Source: SSSZ01 sp016790965 (lineage in GTDB: Bacteria > Pseudomonadota > Gammaproteobacteria > Burkholderiales > Rhodocyclaceae). From it: a stretch of 64,000 nucleotides of DNA. The notes under the pieces are model-generated. The model was not told the DNA's origin and did not search any database. It saw only the letters and a list, made by a program, of their open reading frames with translations. Where the stretch lies: NCBI GenBank assembly GCA_016790965.1, contig JAEUNZ010000020.1:1-64000 (forward strand), given 5' to 3'. The number at the start of each line of letters is the position of its first letter. Within the stretch, counting starts at the first letter, position 1. This document shows positions 45,926 through 55,143 of this stretch, in pieces. The translations under genes were made by a program, and so were the position numbers.

Positions 45926-46192
45926 TCAGGCAGCAAGCGCCTTAATCTGGGCAGAGAGGCGGCTTTTGGACCTGGACGCCTTGTTCTTGTGAACGATTTT
46001 CTTATCGGCAATGCGGTCAATGACCGCAACGGACTGTTGAAAAACGCCTTGCGCCGCAGCCTTGTCGCCAGCCTCAATCGCCTGACGCACACGCTTGATG
46101 GCGGTGCGGAGCGTCGAGCGCAGGCTCGCATTGTGGGAACGTTGCTTGTCGGCTTGACGGGCGCGCTTGCGGGCTTGTGCGCTATTGGCCAT
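45926..46192 (-). CDS. rpsT: 30S ribosomal protein S20
   Basis: 88-aa basic helical protein of the small subunit, MANSAQARKRARQADKQRSH at the start and KKIVHKNKASRSKSRLSAQI near the end, full length for the family. It is monocistronic, with a near-consensus promoter upstream and a strong terminator after it, as usual for rpsT. Confidence 0.98.
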   Translation of the reverse strand: MANSAQARKRARQADKQRSHNASLRSTLRTAIKRVRQAIEAGDKAAAQGVFQQSVAVIDRIADKKIVHKNKASRSKSRLSAQIKALAA

Positions 46193-46228
46193 AGGAGTCT
46201 CTTCGGAAAATTCTTAAAGGGTGCGTAT

Positions 46229-46257
46229 TCTACGTTTCAGGCTGCAGATCGTCAATG
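46229..46257 (-). promoter_or_regulatory. Sigma-70 promoter of rpsT
   Basis: On the minus strand TTGACG and TAGAAT are separated by exactly 17 bases and lie about 37 bases before the rpsT ATG. Both hexamers are close to consensus. Confidence 0.75.
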
Positions 46258-46333
46258 CTGGAAAATGCACTTTGGCCAGACGCACCGGGACCCGGTCGCC
46301 GATTCGTTCCGGGGTCACTGATCCACGACGGAA

Positions 46334-46909
46334 ATGCACAACACCCTCCATCGCTCCCTGCTACTCTCGCTGGCGCTACACCTGCTTGCCATTGTCGGTG
46401 GGGACTTTCTAATTCGAAAAGTCGCCTTCGAGGCCCCCGTGGCACATCTGCACCGGATTTCCGCAAGGCTCGAATCGCCTCCCCAACCTCCGCCGCCCGA
46501 GCAAAGCCCTGCCATTTCTTCCGTGGAACCGAAGAGCGATTCAGTTCCTATTCATACCCAGTCTGAGGAATCAGGCCGCAGTCATACCACTCCCGCTTCA
46601 CCGCCGTCGCCGGCGGCCGAGGTGGAAAACAACCTGGATTTCCGCCCACCGGAAATCATTGCCAACAGCCCTTCGGATATCCAATTTCCTGAGGGTTTGG
46701 TCGTGCATGGAGAATTCCGGCTAGAAATCACGATCGACCGTGAAGGGCGCCCACTCGCGGTCCGGACACTCCACTCAACGCTGCCAGCCCCAATAGAAAG
46801 GCTCGTGACCGCCCAATTCCTGCGCGCACGCTACCGTCCCGCAATGCGCAACGGGCTGCCGGTTACCGCGTCTATGGAAGTCAGCATCGCGGTTTCACCG
46901 AGTGAATAA
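46334..46909 (+). CDS. TonB-like C-terminal domain protein
   Basis: 191-aa protein with TonB architecture: an N-terminal signal anchor (LHRSLLLSLALHLLAIVGGD), a proline-rich spacer (SPPQPPPPEQSPA) and a C-terminal beta domain (VHGEFRLEITIDREGRPLAV, PAMRNGLPVTASMEV). The spacer is short, and no exbB/exbD or receptor gene adjoins it. It may energise an outer-membrane receptor or serve another periplasm-spanning role. It ends 10 bases from the convergent pilE. Confidence 0.7.
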   Translation: MHNTLHRSLLLSLALHLLAIVGGDFLIRKVAFEAPVAHLHRISARLESPPQPPPPEQSPAISSVEPKSDSVPIHTQSEESGRSHTTPASPPSPAAEVENNLDFRPPEIIANSPSDIQFPEGLVVHGEFRLEITIDREGRPLAVRTLHSTLPAPIERLVTAQFLRARYRPAMRNGLPVTASMEVSIAVSPSE

Positions 46910-46918
46910 CAAAAGGCA

Positions 46919-47335
46919 TTACCAGCAGGCGGTGGGTGACTTCGTTCCCCGGCTGTCAAGCGTCATCGTGCCACAGGTTGTATCCGAGAATCCGTTCGCA
47001 GCCGTTGCCGTGATCGTGAACGAAGTCGCAATGTCCCCCGTAGTTCCAGCAGCAACCGTAACGTCATACTTTCTGGATGCAAAATCCGAACCGGAATAGT
47101 TCTGCCACCCCGTAGGCAGCGAGGCCCCCGATCCGGCCGCAACAACGCGATAAGTCGTATTGTTGGTGAAAAATCGCTCTTCCATCTGGGCCAAATCAAG
47201 AGCGACACTCTTAGCCTGTGCCCTTGCAGCCTTGCGCATGTAATCCCCGTACGAAGGCACTGCAATACCTAGAAGTATCCCTAGAATGACGACGACAACC
47301 ATCAATTCGACCAACGTAAATCCTCGGTTTTTCAT
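46919..47335 (-). CDS. pilE: Type IV pilin-like protein PilE
   Basis: 138-aa type IV prepilin. The short basic leader MKNRG is followed by the cleavage site G/FTLVE with Glu5 and the hydrophobic N-terminal helix (LMVVVVILGILLGIAVPSY). A C-terminal disulfide loop is formed by two cysteines (CGTMTLDSRGTKSPTAC). An in-frame ATG six codons upstream would lengthen the leader. It is the last gene of the minor pilin/pilY1 cluster and belongs to the PilE minor-pilin group found there. Confidence 0.9.
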   Translation of the reverse strand: MKNRGFTLVELMVVVVILGILLGIAVPSYGDYMRKAARAQAKSVALDLAQMEERFFTNNTTYRVVAAGSGASLPTGWQNYSGSDFASRKYDVTVAAGTTGDIATSFTITATAANGFSDTTCGTMTLDSRGTKSPTACW

Positions 47336-47383
47336 ACGACGCGTCCCTTTCAATTACCTATCAGTTGTCCTCTCGGCACACGG

Positions 47384-50300
47384 TCAGCGCTGAATCTGCT
47401 TCCACTGGACGCGCCCGATGTTCCCCAACTTCAGTTTCCAATCGCAGGACACCGCTCCGCCAGAAGCCCCCGCACCGCACACGAGGACGTACTTGCTACC
47501 TTTGACCAGATTGAAAAGGAAACCGAAGCCAGAAACGTAACCATAGCTTGAGCAATCGTCGGCAATGCAAGAAGTGCCGGGAGGAGGCGGGGAGGGCAAG
47601 CCGGCGACAGGGGGAACCACATCGGATGGTGGCCGTGCGCTGAACCCAACGGGATTGTCGGCCGCGCCTCCCGCTAGGACGCGCCCACCAGGCACAATCT
47701 GAATCGCTGACGTCAGTCCAGGAATGAACCCTGAGGGCAGAGTCACGTAGTTGCTTTCGTGACCAGACAGCACGAACACTGGCGAAGGAGGCGCTCCACC
47801 TGTCCTGGTCGAGAGGTTATGCTCGATTCCGGTCGTACTCGCTGTGCACGGGTCGACGGACGTCGGGGTCAGCGACGTGAAGGTAATCACGCCACCATTG
47901 AGGGTGGGTACGGTCGAACGGGTACGCTCTCCCGTTCCTTGCAGGTCGAAAACCCAGCCAAGTTGAATGCCTGTCCCATCTGGATAGGCAACGTCCGAGG
48001 GGCAAAGCGGATCGGATTCGTTGGAATCCGACGAGGCTGCCGTGTAGTTGGGCTGGCAGGCGGTATAGACCGGCAGGCAGCCAGTGGATCCATAGGTGCA
48101 GGAACTAACAACGGTGTTTCCACTTCCATCCAGAGACAGGGAAACGTTGGTCAGAACTTTCTGCCTCTGGAGTTCGCTTCTTCCGGACACCCTCGTAGAC
48201 CCGTCGTTCTTATCCCATATCCCGTAGAACGAGTCCGTCTGACTCGACGCGAGCGGATCAGTCACGTCTATCCACGATCCCGTACCAAAGAGGACCATGA
48301 AGCCGCCATTCGGATGAGCCACGACCTCTAGACCGGTCGTCACCTGCTGGGCATCGCCCGAGGCATCTGTGGCGGTGAAGAGGGGCAAGGGCGACGCCAC
48401 CGTGCCAAAGGCGACCGCCCAATTTGCGGGGTTATCATCCGTCAGGTCGAACTTCCAGAGATTACCGGAACGATCTCCACCGTAGATAAAATCCGTCGTC
48501 TCGTTGAAATCAGGGTCGATCCCCGCAACATATCCAAGGCCGTTGGCCGGACTCAACGGCAAAGTCGGCGTAGTACCCTCCGAAGGCGATTTCACCGTGA
48601 TTTTGTAGTAATTGGTATTCAAGACCCAGGGATTGCCCGCGCCCGGCCCCTCAATCTTGAGCAAGAACAGGTGCGCGCGGCCGTTGCCACTCGCTGTCCC
48701 ATCCGCATAGGTATTGTTGTAGCCGCTCCCGAATATGACGTACCAATTGCCATCGTTAAGCTTGCGAACTAGTGGCTTGCCAAACGTGAAGCCAAGATCG
48801 GCGTCATCGGCATCGGTGAAGTCCCACAGGACGTTGGACGCTGAAAAATTGCTTACATTGACCCCCCCACTCGTGATCATCGGACTAGTAACGTCGATGG
48901 CATAAATCCCCTGCCCACCGGCGTTCAGCCCACCCACAAGAACGGTCTTCCAAGCACCGGTGCTGCCACCGAAGTACGCATCTACAGCCACCGGAGCTCC
49001 ATCCACGTAGAACTTGTGGCTGTATCCCGCGGCCATGAGTTGACTGAGGTTGCGATACACGGCAGAAGGAACGTAGCCGAGAATTTCAGTACCGCTGGTA
49101 CTGGTCGCAATCGGAAGTCCCGTCGTACCCCCGATAGTGAACGACGCATCGTAAGCGTGCAGCATCCCATCATTCCCCCCGACATACAGCGCCGGAGCCC
49201 GGTTTGCGTGTGCCAGGGCAAAAGTACGATAAGTGGGGTCCGCATAGCCCGCCGAAGGCGCACCGACAAACAGGGGATTGGAATTGACGACGTCGCCAAG
49301 CAACTTCGTCCTTGAACGCCAGCCATAGCCTGCTGCATTAGGATTGGTCGTGCCAGGCAAGAAAGCCTCCTTGGACTGATCCCCCCGCAAATACGACACC
49401 CGATCGGCGCCGCGGCCATCCGTAACCCCGAATTCATCGGCATCCAGGAGTGCCTGCTGAGTTGCCGAGAAATTGGTCGTAAACGCTGCGGGGTCAAAGG
49501 CAACGCCCGTCCGAATCGAGTCGTTAAACGTAAAGATATGGCGAGACCCATGGGCCGGAAGCTCGTCGTTCGCCTTCCAGGCCGGAGTCGCCGCAACCCC
49601 ACCGCTCTGATCGATCGGCAAGGCCTGCACCTCTCCCGTCCATATCCCCGTATTGAAAAGCGCCTGATAGAGATACGCGCCCGTCCCCGTATCGAGATTG
49701 CCCGACGACTGAGCCAGCGCAGCTTCGTCGCTGATTTCCGAGATGATGGTTGCAATGGCTCCCTGAACCGAGCTGATCATCGCCTGGGGATCACCGGCCC
49801 TCAAAAGATTCTTGGGCCAGGTTACAGCTCCGCCAGCCGTGTTGTACCCCGGAGGAGCACGGGAAGCACAGACACCGGCGGGCAAAGTATTGCTCTGAGA
49901 CCATACCGTGTTTGCACTAACCCAGTTCCCGTTGGTGTCGTAGGCATCCGCCGTACCGAATTTGGCAGCAAGCCAATACTGGGACTGGTATCCGCAATCT
50001 CGGTTTTCCTGGACATCCACAACCATGGTTTGCACGGTCTGTTTACCCGCATGATCGGTAGCTCCCGGGCGAATGTCGCTCCGCGCCGCCCATCCTGCTA
50101 GGCCGGCCATGCCATAGCCAGCGGCACTGCCAGCCCCCGTGTAGCTCGTGGCAATATTACCCATGCCTTCCGTGGTGCCCACCAAATTGGTTTCTGTAGC
50201 GACGTTAACCCCGCTATCACCCGCTAACGAACCGTAATCCGCTGAGTGCACATTGCCATTTCCGTCCGTGTAGGAGTTGCAAACGCTGTTGTTGGCCGCT

Positions 50301-52330
50301 GTATGGGTATCGCCGGGGAGGCGCTTGTCACACCAGGTATGGGTATCCCCCATCACGATGATGTAGTTCTTTTGACACGAGTACTGGATCGGGTCGTCCC
50401 ATTGGGTAATGACCGGGAATCCATCGGCATTCGCAGACTTGGCGCCCTGATAGAACGCCGTCGTGGGAGACACATGACGATAGTACTTCAACGTTTCGTA
50501 ATACAACTTCCCGACGTTGTCATATGTCTTGTAGGTGTGAGAGGCGCTGCCGAACTTGTTGATATAGTTGATAACGCCAGTGTTCGAAACCGCCCCAATA
50601 AATGAATTGGCCGTGGCCGAATCAGAGGAATCCGGATTCTGGAGGAGCGTTCCGTCGGTCGAGCTGAATTCCGTTAGCGGATTGGAAACCAGACCGCTCA
50701 CCGCGGAAAATTGCTGCGGCCCAATGTACTTCAGCTTCGAACGCAAAACCGCGTTATCCACGTCGTTCGCTTGAAAGTAGGATGAAACCCCAAAGCGCAT
50801 CTTATCGGCATTGTCCTGCAACACGCCTGTCGGTTTCCACGCACTGCCGAATTGCTTGCAGTTAGTCTCCAATCCGACCGAGGAATCGCACACTTTCACG
50901 CGCACGTTCAAGGTTTGGCTCGTACTGAAGGTCACGTTGTACGCTGCGGTGTAGTAGTAGCCTGCGCCGGCTGCCCCAGAATAAGACGAAACATAGTACT
51001 TGGTCGTCGGCACCGTCACGTCGTAGGTGATTCGGTAGAGCGTGGCGTACCGAACCCCGCCGATACTGGTCAAACTGCTGGTCGAATTGGAACTGCTCAC
51101 GTAGACCTGGCCAGAACCAAAACCAAAGCTGGTACAAACTTTAGGGCTTGCACTGGTACCGCTTCCGCTGTAGGTAGTACAGGTCGCATTGCCCGAACTC
51201 AGTGCGAGGGGGCAACTGGTCGTAACCGTCCCACCGGAATTCGTGACGGTACAGCTAACGCGGGTACTGGCACTCGGATCCACCTTCTGGGTGGTGACGT
51301 TAAAGCTCGAACTGGTGACCGTGTTCGTGCCATTCGGGAGAAACGACTCACCCCCCGAAAAAGTTGAAAAACTGCCACAAACATAGGGGGTGGCAGCCGA
51401 GTTCCCAGCCCCTGTCCAATTTGTGCATGTTCCGGTGTGACCATTGCCGAGGGCTAGACTACAGTCAAATACCCCCCCAGTCAGGGTCGGGCTAGTACAG
51501 GACACGGTGCTAGAGGAGCCACCGCCCGCGAGGATGATAGAGGGAGGTGCGACCGCAGCTACGGTCGTTGGCACGACTCCGGCGAAAGCGCCAAAGGCAG
51601 TACACGAGTAGGGCGACGCCAAGGTTCCGGACCCCGTCCAAGACGAGCAAGCTGCGGTATCGGTGGAATTGAGCAGCGTGAAGGCACAACTGATCGGCGG
51701 TGAGCCGCCGACGACGGTGGGATTCAGGCAATCAACAACGCCAGTCGACCCCGACGGAGCCACGAGCATCTGCACGCCCCGCCCCTGATTCTGGAAAGCC
51801 AGCGACGTCCCCGCAGGGAATGGTGTCGCATTGCCGGCAGCGTCTGTAAAGGACTTGTTCGGAAAGTTAGCGGTTGTCCCCTGCCCGCTCTGATAGGTCC
51901 GCTCAAGCACGGTAAGCGTCGCGGTATCCTGAGCGCGATTACCCCCTGTCATCCCGAAACGAAACTCATCCAGACCGGTCATCGTTGCCCAATTGAGGAG
52001 ATTTCCGCTCCAAAAGCCGAATGCAGCACCTGTGCAACGCCGGTTCGTCGCCAGGGCAATAGGGTAGAACCAGCCATTTACGGTGTCGTAGCTGTAACAC
52101 TTGTCCTTATCGAAATAACCCAGATACTGGTTATTTGCCGAATAGGACGCAGTGTCCTGATAAGCGGCAGTGTTAGCAGTGGGAAACTCCACCGAGAGCG
52201 CGAACATCACATTGGGAGGCACCGCCATACGCGTGCTGAGAGGAAGATCAGCCAGGGTTCCAGCCACCGTAGCGCTGCCTGCCGCAGCAAACAGGGCGAT
52301 GGAAAATAAGAACTTGACTAGGGATTTCAT
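47384..52330 (-). CDS. pilY1: PilY1-type pilus tip/biogenesis protein
   Basis: 1648-aa exported protein. A signal peptide (MKSLVKFLFSIALFAAAGSA) is followed by an N-terminal region lacking a clear von Willebrand MIDAS, since the expected DxSxS position reads PNVMFALSVEFP. Residues about 195-410 hold three degenerate repeats, each with four cysteines (201/215/228/243, 278/290/302/318, 360/373/384/399). The C-terminal third is the PilY1 beta-propeller (APALYVGGNDGMLHAYDASF, YVIFGSGYNNTYADG, DFIYGGDRSGNLWKFDLTDD). PilY1 acts in pilus assembly, adhesion and surface sensing. Encoded between pilX and pilE. Confidence 0.92.
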   Translation of the reverse strand: MKSLVKFLFSIALFAAAGSATVAGTLADLPLSTRMAVPPNVMFALSVEFPTANTAAYQDTASYSANNQYLGYFDKDKCYSYDTVNGWFYPIALATNRRCTGAAFGFWSGNLLNWATMTGLDEFRFGMTGGNRAQDTATLTVLERTYQSGQGTTANFPNKSFTDAAGNATPFPAGTSLAFQNQGRGVQMLVAPSGSTGVVDCLNPTVVGGSPPISCAFTLLNSTDTAACSSWTGSGTLASPYSCTAFGAFAGVVPTTVAAVAPPSIILAGGGSSSTVSCTSPTLTGGVFDCSLALGNGHTGTCTNWTGAGNSAATPYVCGSFSTFSGGESFLPNGTNTVTSSSFNVTTQKVDPSASTRVSCTVTNSGGTVTTSCPLALSSGNATCTTYSGSGTSASPKVCTSFGFGSGQVYVSSSNSTSSLTSIGGVRYATLYRITYDVTVPTTKYYVSSYSGAAGAGYYYTAAYNVTFSTSQTLNVRVKVCDSSVGLETNCKQFGSAWKPTGVLQDNADKMRFGVSSYFQANDVDNAVLRSKLKYIGPQQFSAVSGLVSNPLTEFSSTDGTLLQNPDSSDSATANSFIGAVSNTGVINYINKFGSASHTYKTYDNVGKLYYETLKYYRHVSPTTAFYQGAKSANADGFPVITQWDDPIQYSCQKNYIIVMGDTHTWCDKRLPGDTHTAANNSVCNSYTDGNGNVHSADYGSLAGDSGVNVATETNLVGTTEGMGNIATSYTGAGSAAGYGMAGLAGWAARSDIRPGATDHAGKQTVQTMVVDVQENRDCGYQSQYWLAAKFGTADAYDTNGNWVSANTVWSQSNTLPAGVCASRAPPGYNTAGGAVTWPKNLLRAGDPQAMISSVQGAIATIISEISDEAALAQSSGNLDTGTGAYLYQALFNTGIWTGEVQALPIDQSGGVAATPAWKANDELPAHGSRHIFTFNDSIRTGVAFDPAAFTTNFSATQQALLDADEFGVTDGRGADRVSYLRGDQSKEAFLPGTTNPNAAGYGWRSRTKLLGDVVNSNPLFVGAPSAGYADPTYRTFALAHANRAPALYVGGNDGMLHAYDASFTIGGTTGLPIATSTSGTEILGYVPSAVYRNLSQLMAAGYSHKFYVDGAPVAVDAYFGGSTGAWKTVLVGGLNAGGQGIYAIDVTSPMITSGGVNVSNFSASNVLWDFTDADDADLGFTFGKPLVRKLNDGNWYVIFGSGYNNTYADGTASGNGRAHLFLLKIEGPGAGNPWVLNTNYYKITVKSPSEGTTPTLPLSPANGLGYVAGIDPDFNETTDFIYGGDRSGNLWKFDLTDDNPANWAVAFGTVASPLPLFTATDASGDAQQVTTGLEVVAHPNGGFMVLFGTGSWIDVTDPLASSQTDSFYGIWDKNDGSTRVSGRSELQRQKVLTNVSLSLDGSGNTVVSSCTYGSTGCLPVYTACQPNYTAASSDSNESDPLCPSDVAYPDGTGIQLGWVFDLQGTGERTRSTVPTLNGGVITFTSLTPTSVDPCTASTTGIEHNLSTRTGGAPPSPVFVLSGHESNYVTLPSGFIPGLTSAIQIVPGGRVLAGGAADNPVGFSARPPSDVVPPVAGLPSPPPPGTSCIADDCSSYGYVSGFGFLFNLVKGSKYVLVCGAGASGGAVSCDWKLKLGNIGRVQWKQIQR
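51101..51748 (-). repeat. Three-fold cysteine repeat inside PilY1
   Basis: Encodes residues about 195-410. Each unit has the pattern C-x(11-13)-C-x(10-12)-C-x(14-15)-C, with W/Y(T/S)G(S/A)G between the third and fourth cysteine and a following SxFxxF. Spacing between units is about 80 residues. Divergence between units indicates old duplication. Confidence 0.7.
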
Positions 52331-52363
52331 GGGATGCCTCCAAATACTCCTGCCGCCAAACGC

Positions 52364-52924
52364 TCAGTAATAGACGTAGTTTTGCAGGATATAGACTTCC
52401 TGCAGGACAACCCTCGTGGAAGACAACCGCCCCCGCGCCTGAGCCGTAATACGGAATGCCCAACTCTGCCCCTTGGTCAATCCACCAATCTGGTTCTTGA
52501 CCCGCTCGATGAGATAGCGCGGCTGGTTGGAAAGTCCCGGCACCGTAGCGGAGTGGGTTATTGCGCCTAATTGAACGCTATTTGACCCGGTGCCACTGGC
52601 CGCGAAGAAGTCAAGATTATCAACAGGCTGCCAAGCGTAACCCCCGACCCCAGAGTCACAGAGCCCATTTGCGCAGGTATCGTTAAAGTCCGTCAGCAGC
52701 AGAGGAAAATAAGGGTACTGCCAAGCCCCGCTAAGGTGGAGTTCAGCGTCCCGCAGGGCCGCTTCCGCCGCCCCGAATGCCGTATCCTGGTCGCGGAAAT
52801 TGCGCGCCATCCTCTCCTCTGAGCTCGTCGTTCCAGAGAGGCCGACAGCGATCAGCGAAAGGATAACCATGAAGATCAGGGCGGCCACGAGGGCAAATCC
52901 GCGCTGGGCATTCGTTCTGTCCAT
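52364..52924 (-). CDS. pilX: Minor pilin assembly protein PilX
   Basis: 186-aa PilX/GspK-like protein. N-terminus MDRTNAQRGFALVAALIFMV has the prepilin-type site G/FALVAALIF and hydrophobic helix; the fifth mature residue is Ala rather than Glu, as in PilX proteins. A PilX motif EERMARNFRDQDTAFGAAEAA follows. It lies between pilW and pilY1, with 33 bases before pilY1. Confidence 0.9.
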   Translation of the reverse strand: MDRTNAQRGFALVAALIFMVILSLIAVGLSGTTSSEERMARNFRDQDTAFGAAEAALRDAELHLSGAWQYPYFPLLLTDFNDTCANGLCDSGVGGYAWQPVDNLDFFAASGTGSNSVQLGAITHSATVPGLSNQPRYLIERVKNQIGGLTKGQSWAFRITAQARGRLSSTRVVLQEVYILQNYVYY

Positions 52925-52928
52925 GGTC

Positions 52929-53867
52929 TCACTCACAGTAATGAGGGTTACGCAGCCCAACATCCGTCGACAACAAAAGTCTTGCCCGCCCGTCATTGGG
53001 AACATCCGTACCTGCCGACGGGAAGAATGCGCTGTCGTCTGTATTGGTCGCCGCTGTGCCGCTATAACCTGCCCCAAAATGCACAAGCGGCCCACGCCCC
53101 ACGCTTGCCCCATCCCGAGAAACAGCATTCGGTGAGCGGACAAGGATCGATACCTTCACGCTCAGCATGCGGTCGGGGTCGGTACTCGTCAGAAGATGCC
53201 AAGGCACGTAGCGATTGATGATGCTATCGGGAGTCGCATCGGTATCCTCCCCGTAGAGCAATTGCATGCTTTCGACACCCGCGACCAAGGGGATCGTCCC
53301 AGGATGCGTTGCCGTAACCGCGCCACCACTATTGCTGGTGTGGCAGTAGAGCGTGGGCTCATTGTTGTTATTGGGATCTGCCGCAATGTACAGCGTGTCC
53401 TCGACCAAGGTACTCGCAGACACGGGATATCCATGGCAATCCAGTACCGGAGCAGTGGCCGTCGAGTCCTCGCCGTAGTAGCGAACGCGAATGACGTCGT
53501 TGTACCTTCCCGCCGCGGGAGAGTAGATACTCGTCAGAGGGCTCTGCGCGGTCCAGAGGGAGGCATCCGCGGCAGGATTGAGCGACGCCGGGTCGTTTAT
53601 CCCCACAAACGCCGCTGTGGACGTGGTGCAGAATTCACTGGCCGTTGAACCCGGCTGCCACACATTGCGATGCCCGGCCTTACGCAGCTCACGGGTCATC
53701 AAGTCAAACGCGAAGCGTGCGCTCTCGTTGAGGCGGAGAACATCTGTCTGGGCACGCTGGGTTTGAAGCCCTCCGACATACACCTGACTGACGACCAAAA
53801 GGACAATCATGGCGATGACCATTGCGACCATCAATTCCACGAGAGAGAAGCCGGATTGTTTTTTCAT
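52929..53867 (-). CDS. pilW: Minor pilin PilW
   Basis: 312-aa minor pilin with prepilin leader MKKQSG/FSLVELMVAMVIAMIV and conserved Glu5. The C-terminal part matches PilW (LNESARFAFDLMTRELRKAG, VAGVESMQLLYGEDTD). Start MKKQSGFSLVELMV at 53867 fixes the leader; the upstream open frame overlaps pilV. One base separates it from pilV. Part of the pilus-priming minor pilin complex. Confidence 0.92.
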   Translation of the reverse strand: MKKQSGFSLVELMVAMVIAMIVLLVVSQVYVGGLQTQRAQTDVLRLNESARFAFDLMTRELRKAGHRNVWQPGSTASEFCTTSTAAFVGINDPASLNPAADASLWTAQSPLTSIYSPAAGRYNDVIRVRYYGEDSTATAPVLDCHGYPVSASTLVEDTLYIAADPNNNNEPTLYCHTSNSGGAVTATHPGTIPLVAGVESMQLLYGEDTDATPDSIINRYVPWHLLTSTDPDRMLSVKVSILVRSPNAVSRDGASVGRGPLVHFGAGYSGTAATNTDDSAFFPSAGTDVPNDGRARLLLSTDVGLRNPHYCE

Positions 53868-53868
53868 G

Positions 53869-54450
53869 TCAAATTGTCGCCCAGGTGCAAAGAAGACCCC
53901 CGGTACCAACAGTCGAACTCGAGGCACTGATACGCTGTTCATTCCAGCAGACTTTGACTACGTAGTCGCCCGTGTTATCACAATTCCAAGCGGAGATGGT
54001 GCCAGCCCCAGTGCCAGACCCAACCTGGGTCGGCGCGTTGGCCGCGGGACTGGAGTCTCGGCACACTGTTCCGCTTCCGCCGGGCAAAACCGTGGCCAGT
54101 TGGGCACGCCACATTGCCACCGTCGTATTGACGTAATTTGCGCGAACGCACCCTCCTGTCTGCATGCATCCCTGGGTAACACTGGCCGAAGTTGAGTAGG
54201 TATCGAAGGAATCGTTTCCCGCATCAACCACCAGGGCGAGCGGATTGCCCCGCACCTGCTCGGCCATGGAGTAGGCTTGCTGGGAGGCGATGGTACGGTA
54301 AGCCGATGAAGAGGACAGCTTGAGGCTGTTGACGATCATGCCAAGCGTTCCCAGCAGACCAAGCGCCAGTATGAGTATCGAGACCAGGGCCTCGATCAAG
54401 GAGAAACCCGATTGGCCGCCCCGGGTATGTTGAACAGTCGCGCTAAGCAT
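53869..54450 (-). CDS. pilV: Minor pilin PilV
   Basis: 193-aa minor pilin with prepilin site G/FSLIEALVSILILALGLLG and Glu5, followed by PilV features (SLKLSSSSAYRTIASQQAYS, MAEQVRGNPLAL). The leader is 15 residues (MLSATVQHTRGGQSG), longer than PilE's but normal for PilV. It overlaps no neighbour; pilW follows after one base and fimT precedes by 10. Confidence 0.9.
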   Translation of the reverse strand: MLSATVQHTRGGQSGFSLIEALVSILILALGLLGTLGMIVNSLKLSSSSAYRTIASQQAYSMAEQVRGNPLALVVDAGNDSFDTYSTSASVTQGCMQTGGCVRANYVNTTVAMWRAQLATVLPGGSGTVCRDSSPAANAPTQVGSGTGAGTISAWNCDNTGDYVVKVCWNEQRISASSSTVGTGGLLCTWATI

Positions 54451-54460
54451 GACAAAAGCC

Positions 54461-54997
54461 TCAAGGACAAGTCGAAATGCGCGTGACCGCCGGGCGCCCG
54501 TTCACTTCGAGAGCGATCTTCCGCCCCTGCGGATAGCCCGGAGGACAAAGCGTGAAATTCCCTGTCGAACCCAGGGGTTCGATTGCGCCGTAGGGATTGA
54601 AACGGACGATGAGCGTGCTATTAAAGCCCGCAGGCGTCAGTACGGACTGACCAGTCAAGGCATTGCGAACTTGCAGCACCTCTTCGCCGGCATCTAGGAC
54701 CTGGTCATTGTCTACGTCCGCGAAAATGAGTCGCCCATTGGACCAATCGGTGTCTGAAGCAGAACAGCTAGTCTGGTCGGCACTGGCACAAACAACCACC
54801 CTCACCCCCCGCGCAGCCGCTTCGCTGCGGGCATAAAGCAGGTCCGCCATCAAATCATTGGCCTGGGTCGTCATGCGGGAGCTGCGGACCAAATCTGCAA
54901 AGCTCGGAACCGCAATGGCCAGGATGATGCCCATCACCACAGTCACAGTGATCAGTTCTATGAAGGTGAATCCCCTCTGCCCACGCTTGTAAGCCAT
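54461..54997 (-). CDS. fimT: Minor pilin FimT/FimU-type (GspH family)
   Basis: 178-aa minor pilin with leader MAYKRGQRG/FTFIELITVTVVMGI and Glu5, then the GspH/FimT signature LADLVRSSRMTTQANDLMAD-like region and SEAAARGVRVVVCAS. The ATG at 55006 (MGCMAYK) is also possible; GGGGAG lies upstream of both. It is the first gene of the cluster fimT-pilV-pilW-pilX-pilY1-pilE and sits 147 bases below ispH. Confidence 0.88.
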   Translation of the reverse strand: MAYKRGQRGFTFIELITVTVVMGIILAIAVPSFADLVRSSRMTTQANDLMADLLYARSEAAARGVRVVVCASADQTSCSASDTDWSNGRLIFADVDNDQVLDAGEEVLQVRNALTGQSVLTPAGFNSTLIVRFNPYGAIEPLGSTGNFTLCPPGYPQGRKIALEVNGRPAVTRISTCP

Positions 54998-55143
54998 GCA
55001 GCCCATACGCTCCCCGTGACACTTTCCCGGACCTAAGCCGGCCCGCGACTCAAAAATTGATAGCTGCACTCTACGCCGGCGTGGCGGCCCGTTCCAGGTC
55101 CTGCGGACGAACGGCACGGCTTCGCGGATCAGTGGATACCTCT

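Noticed and set aside
51101..51748. Possible CRISPR or tandem DNA repeat in pilY1
   Set aside because: The periodicity is at the protein level (about 80 residues) with strongly diverged DNA; no spacer-repeat pattern.
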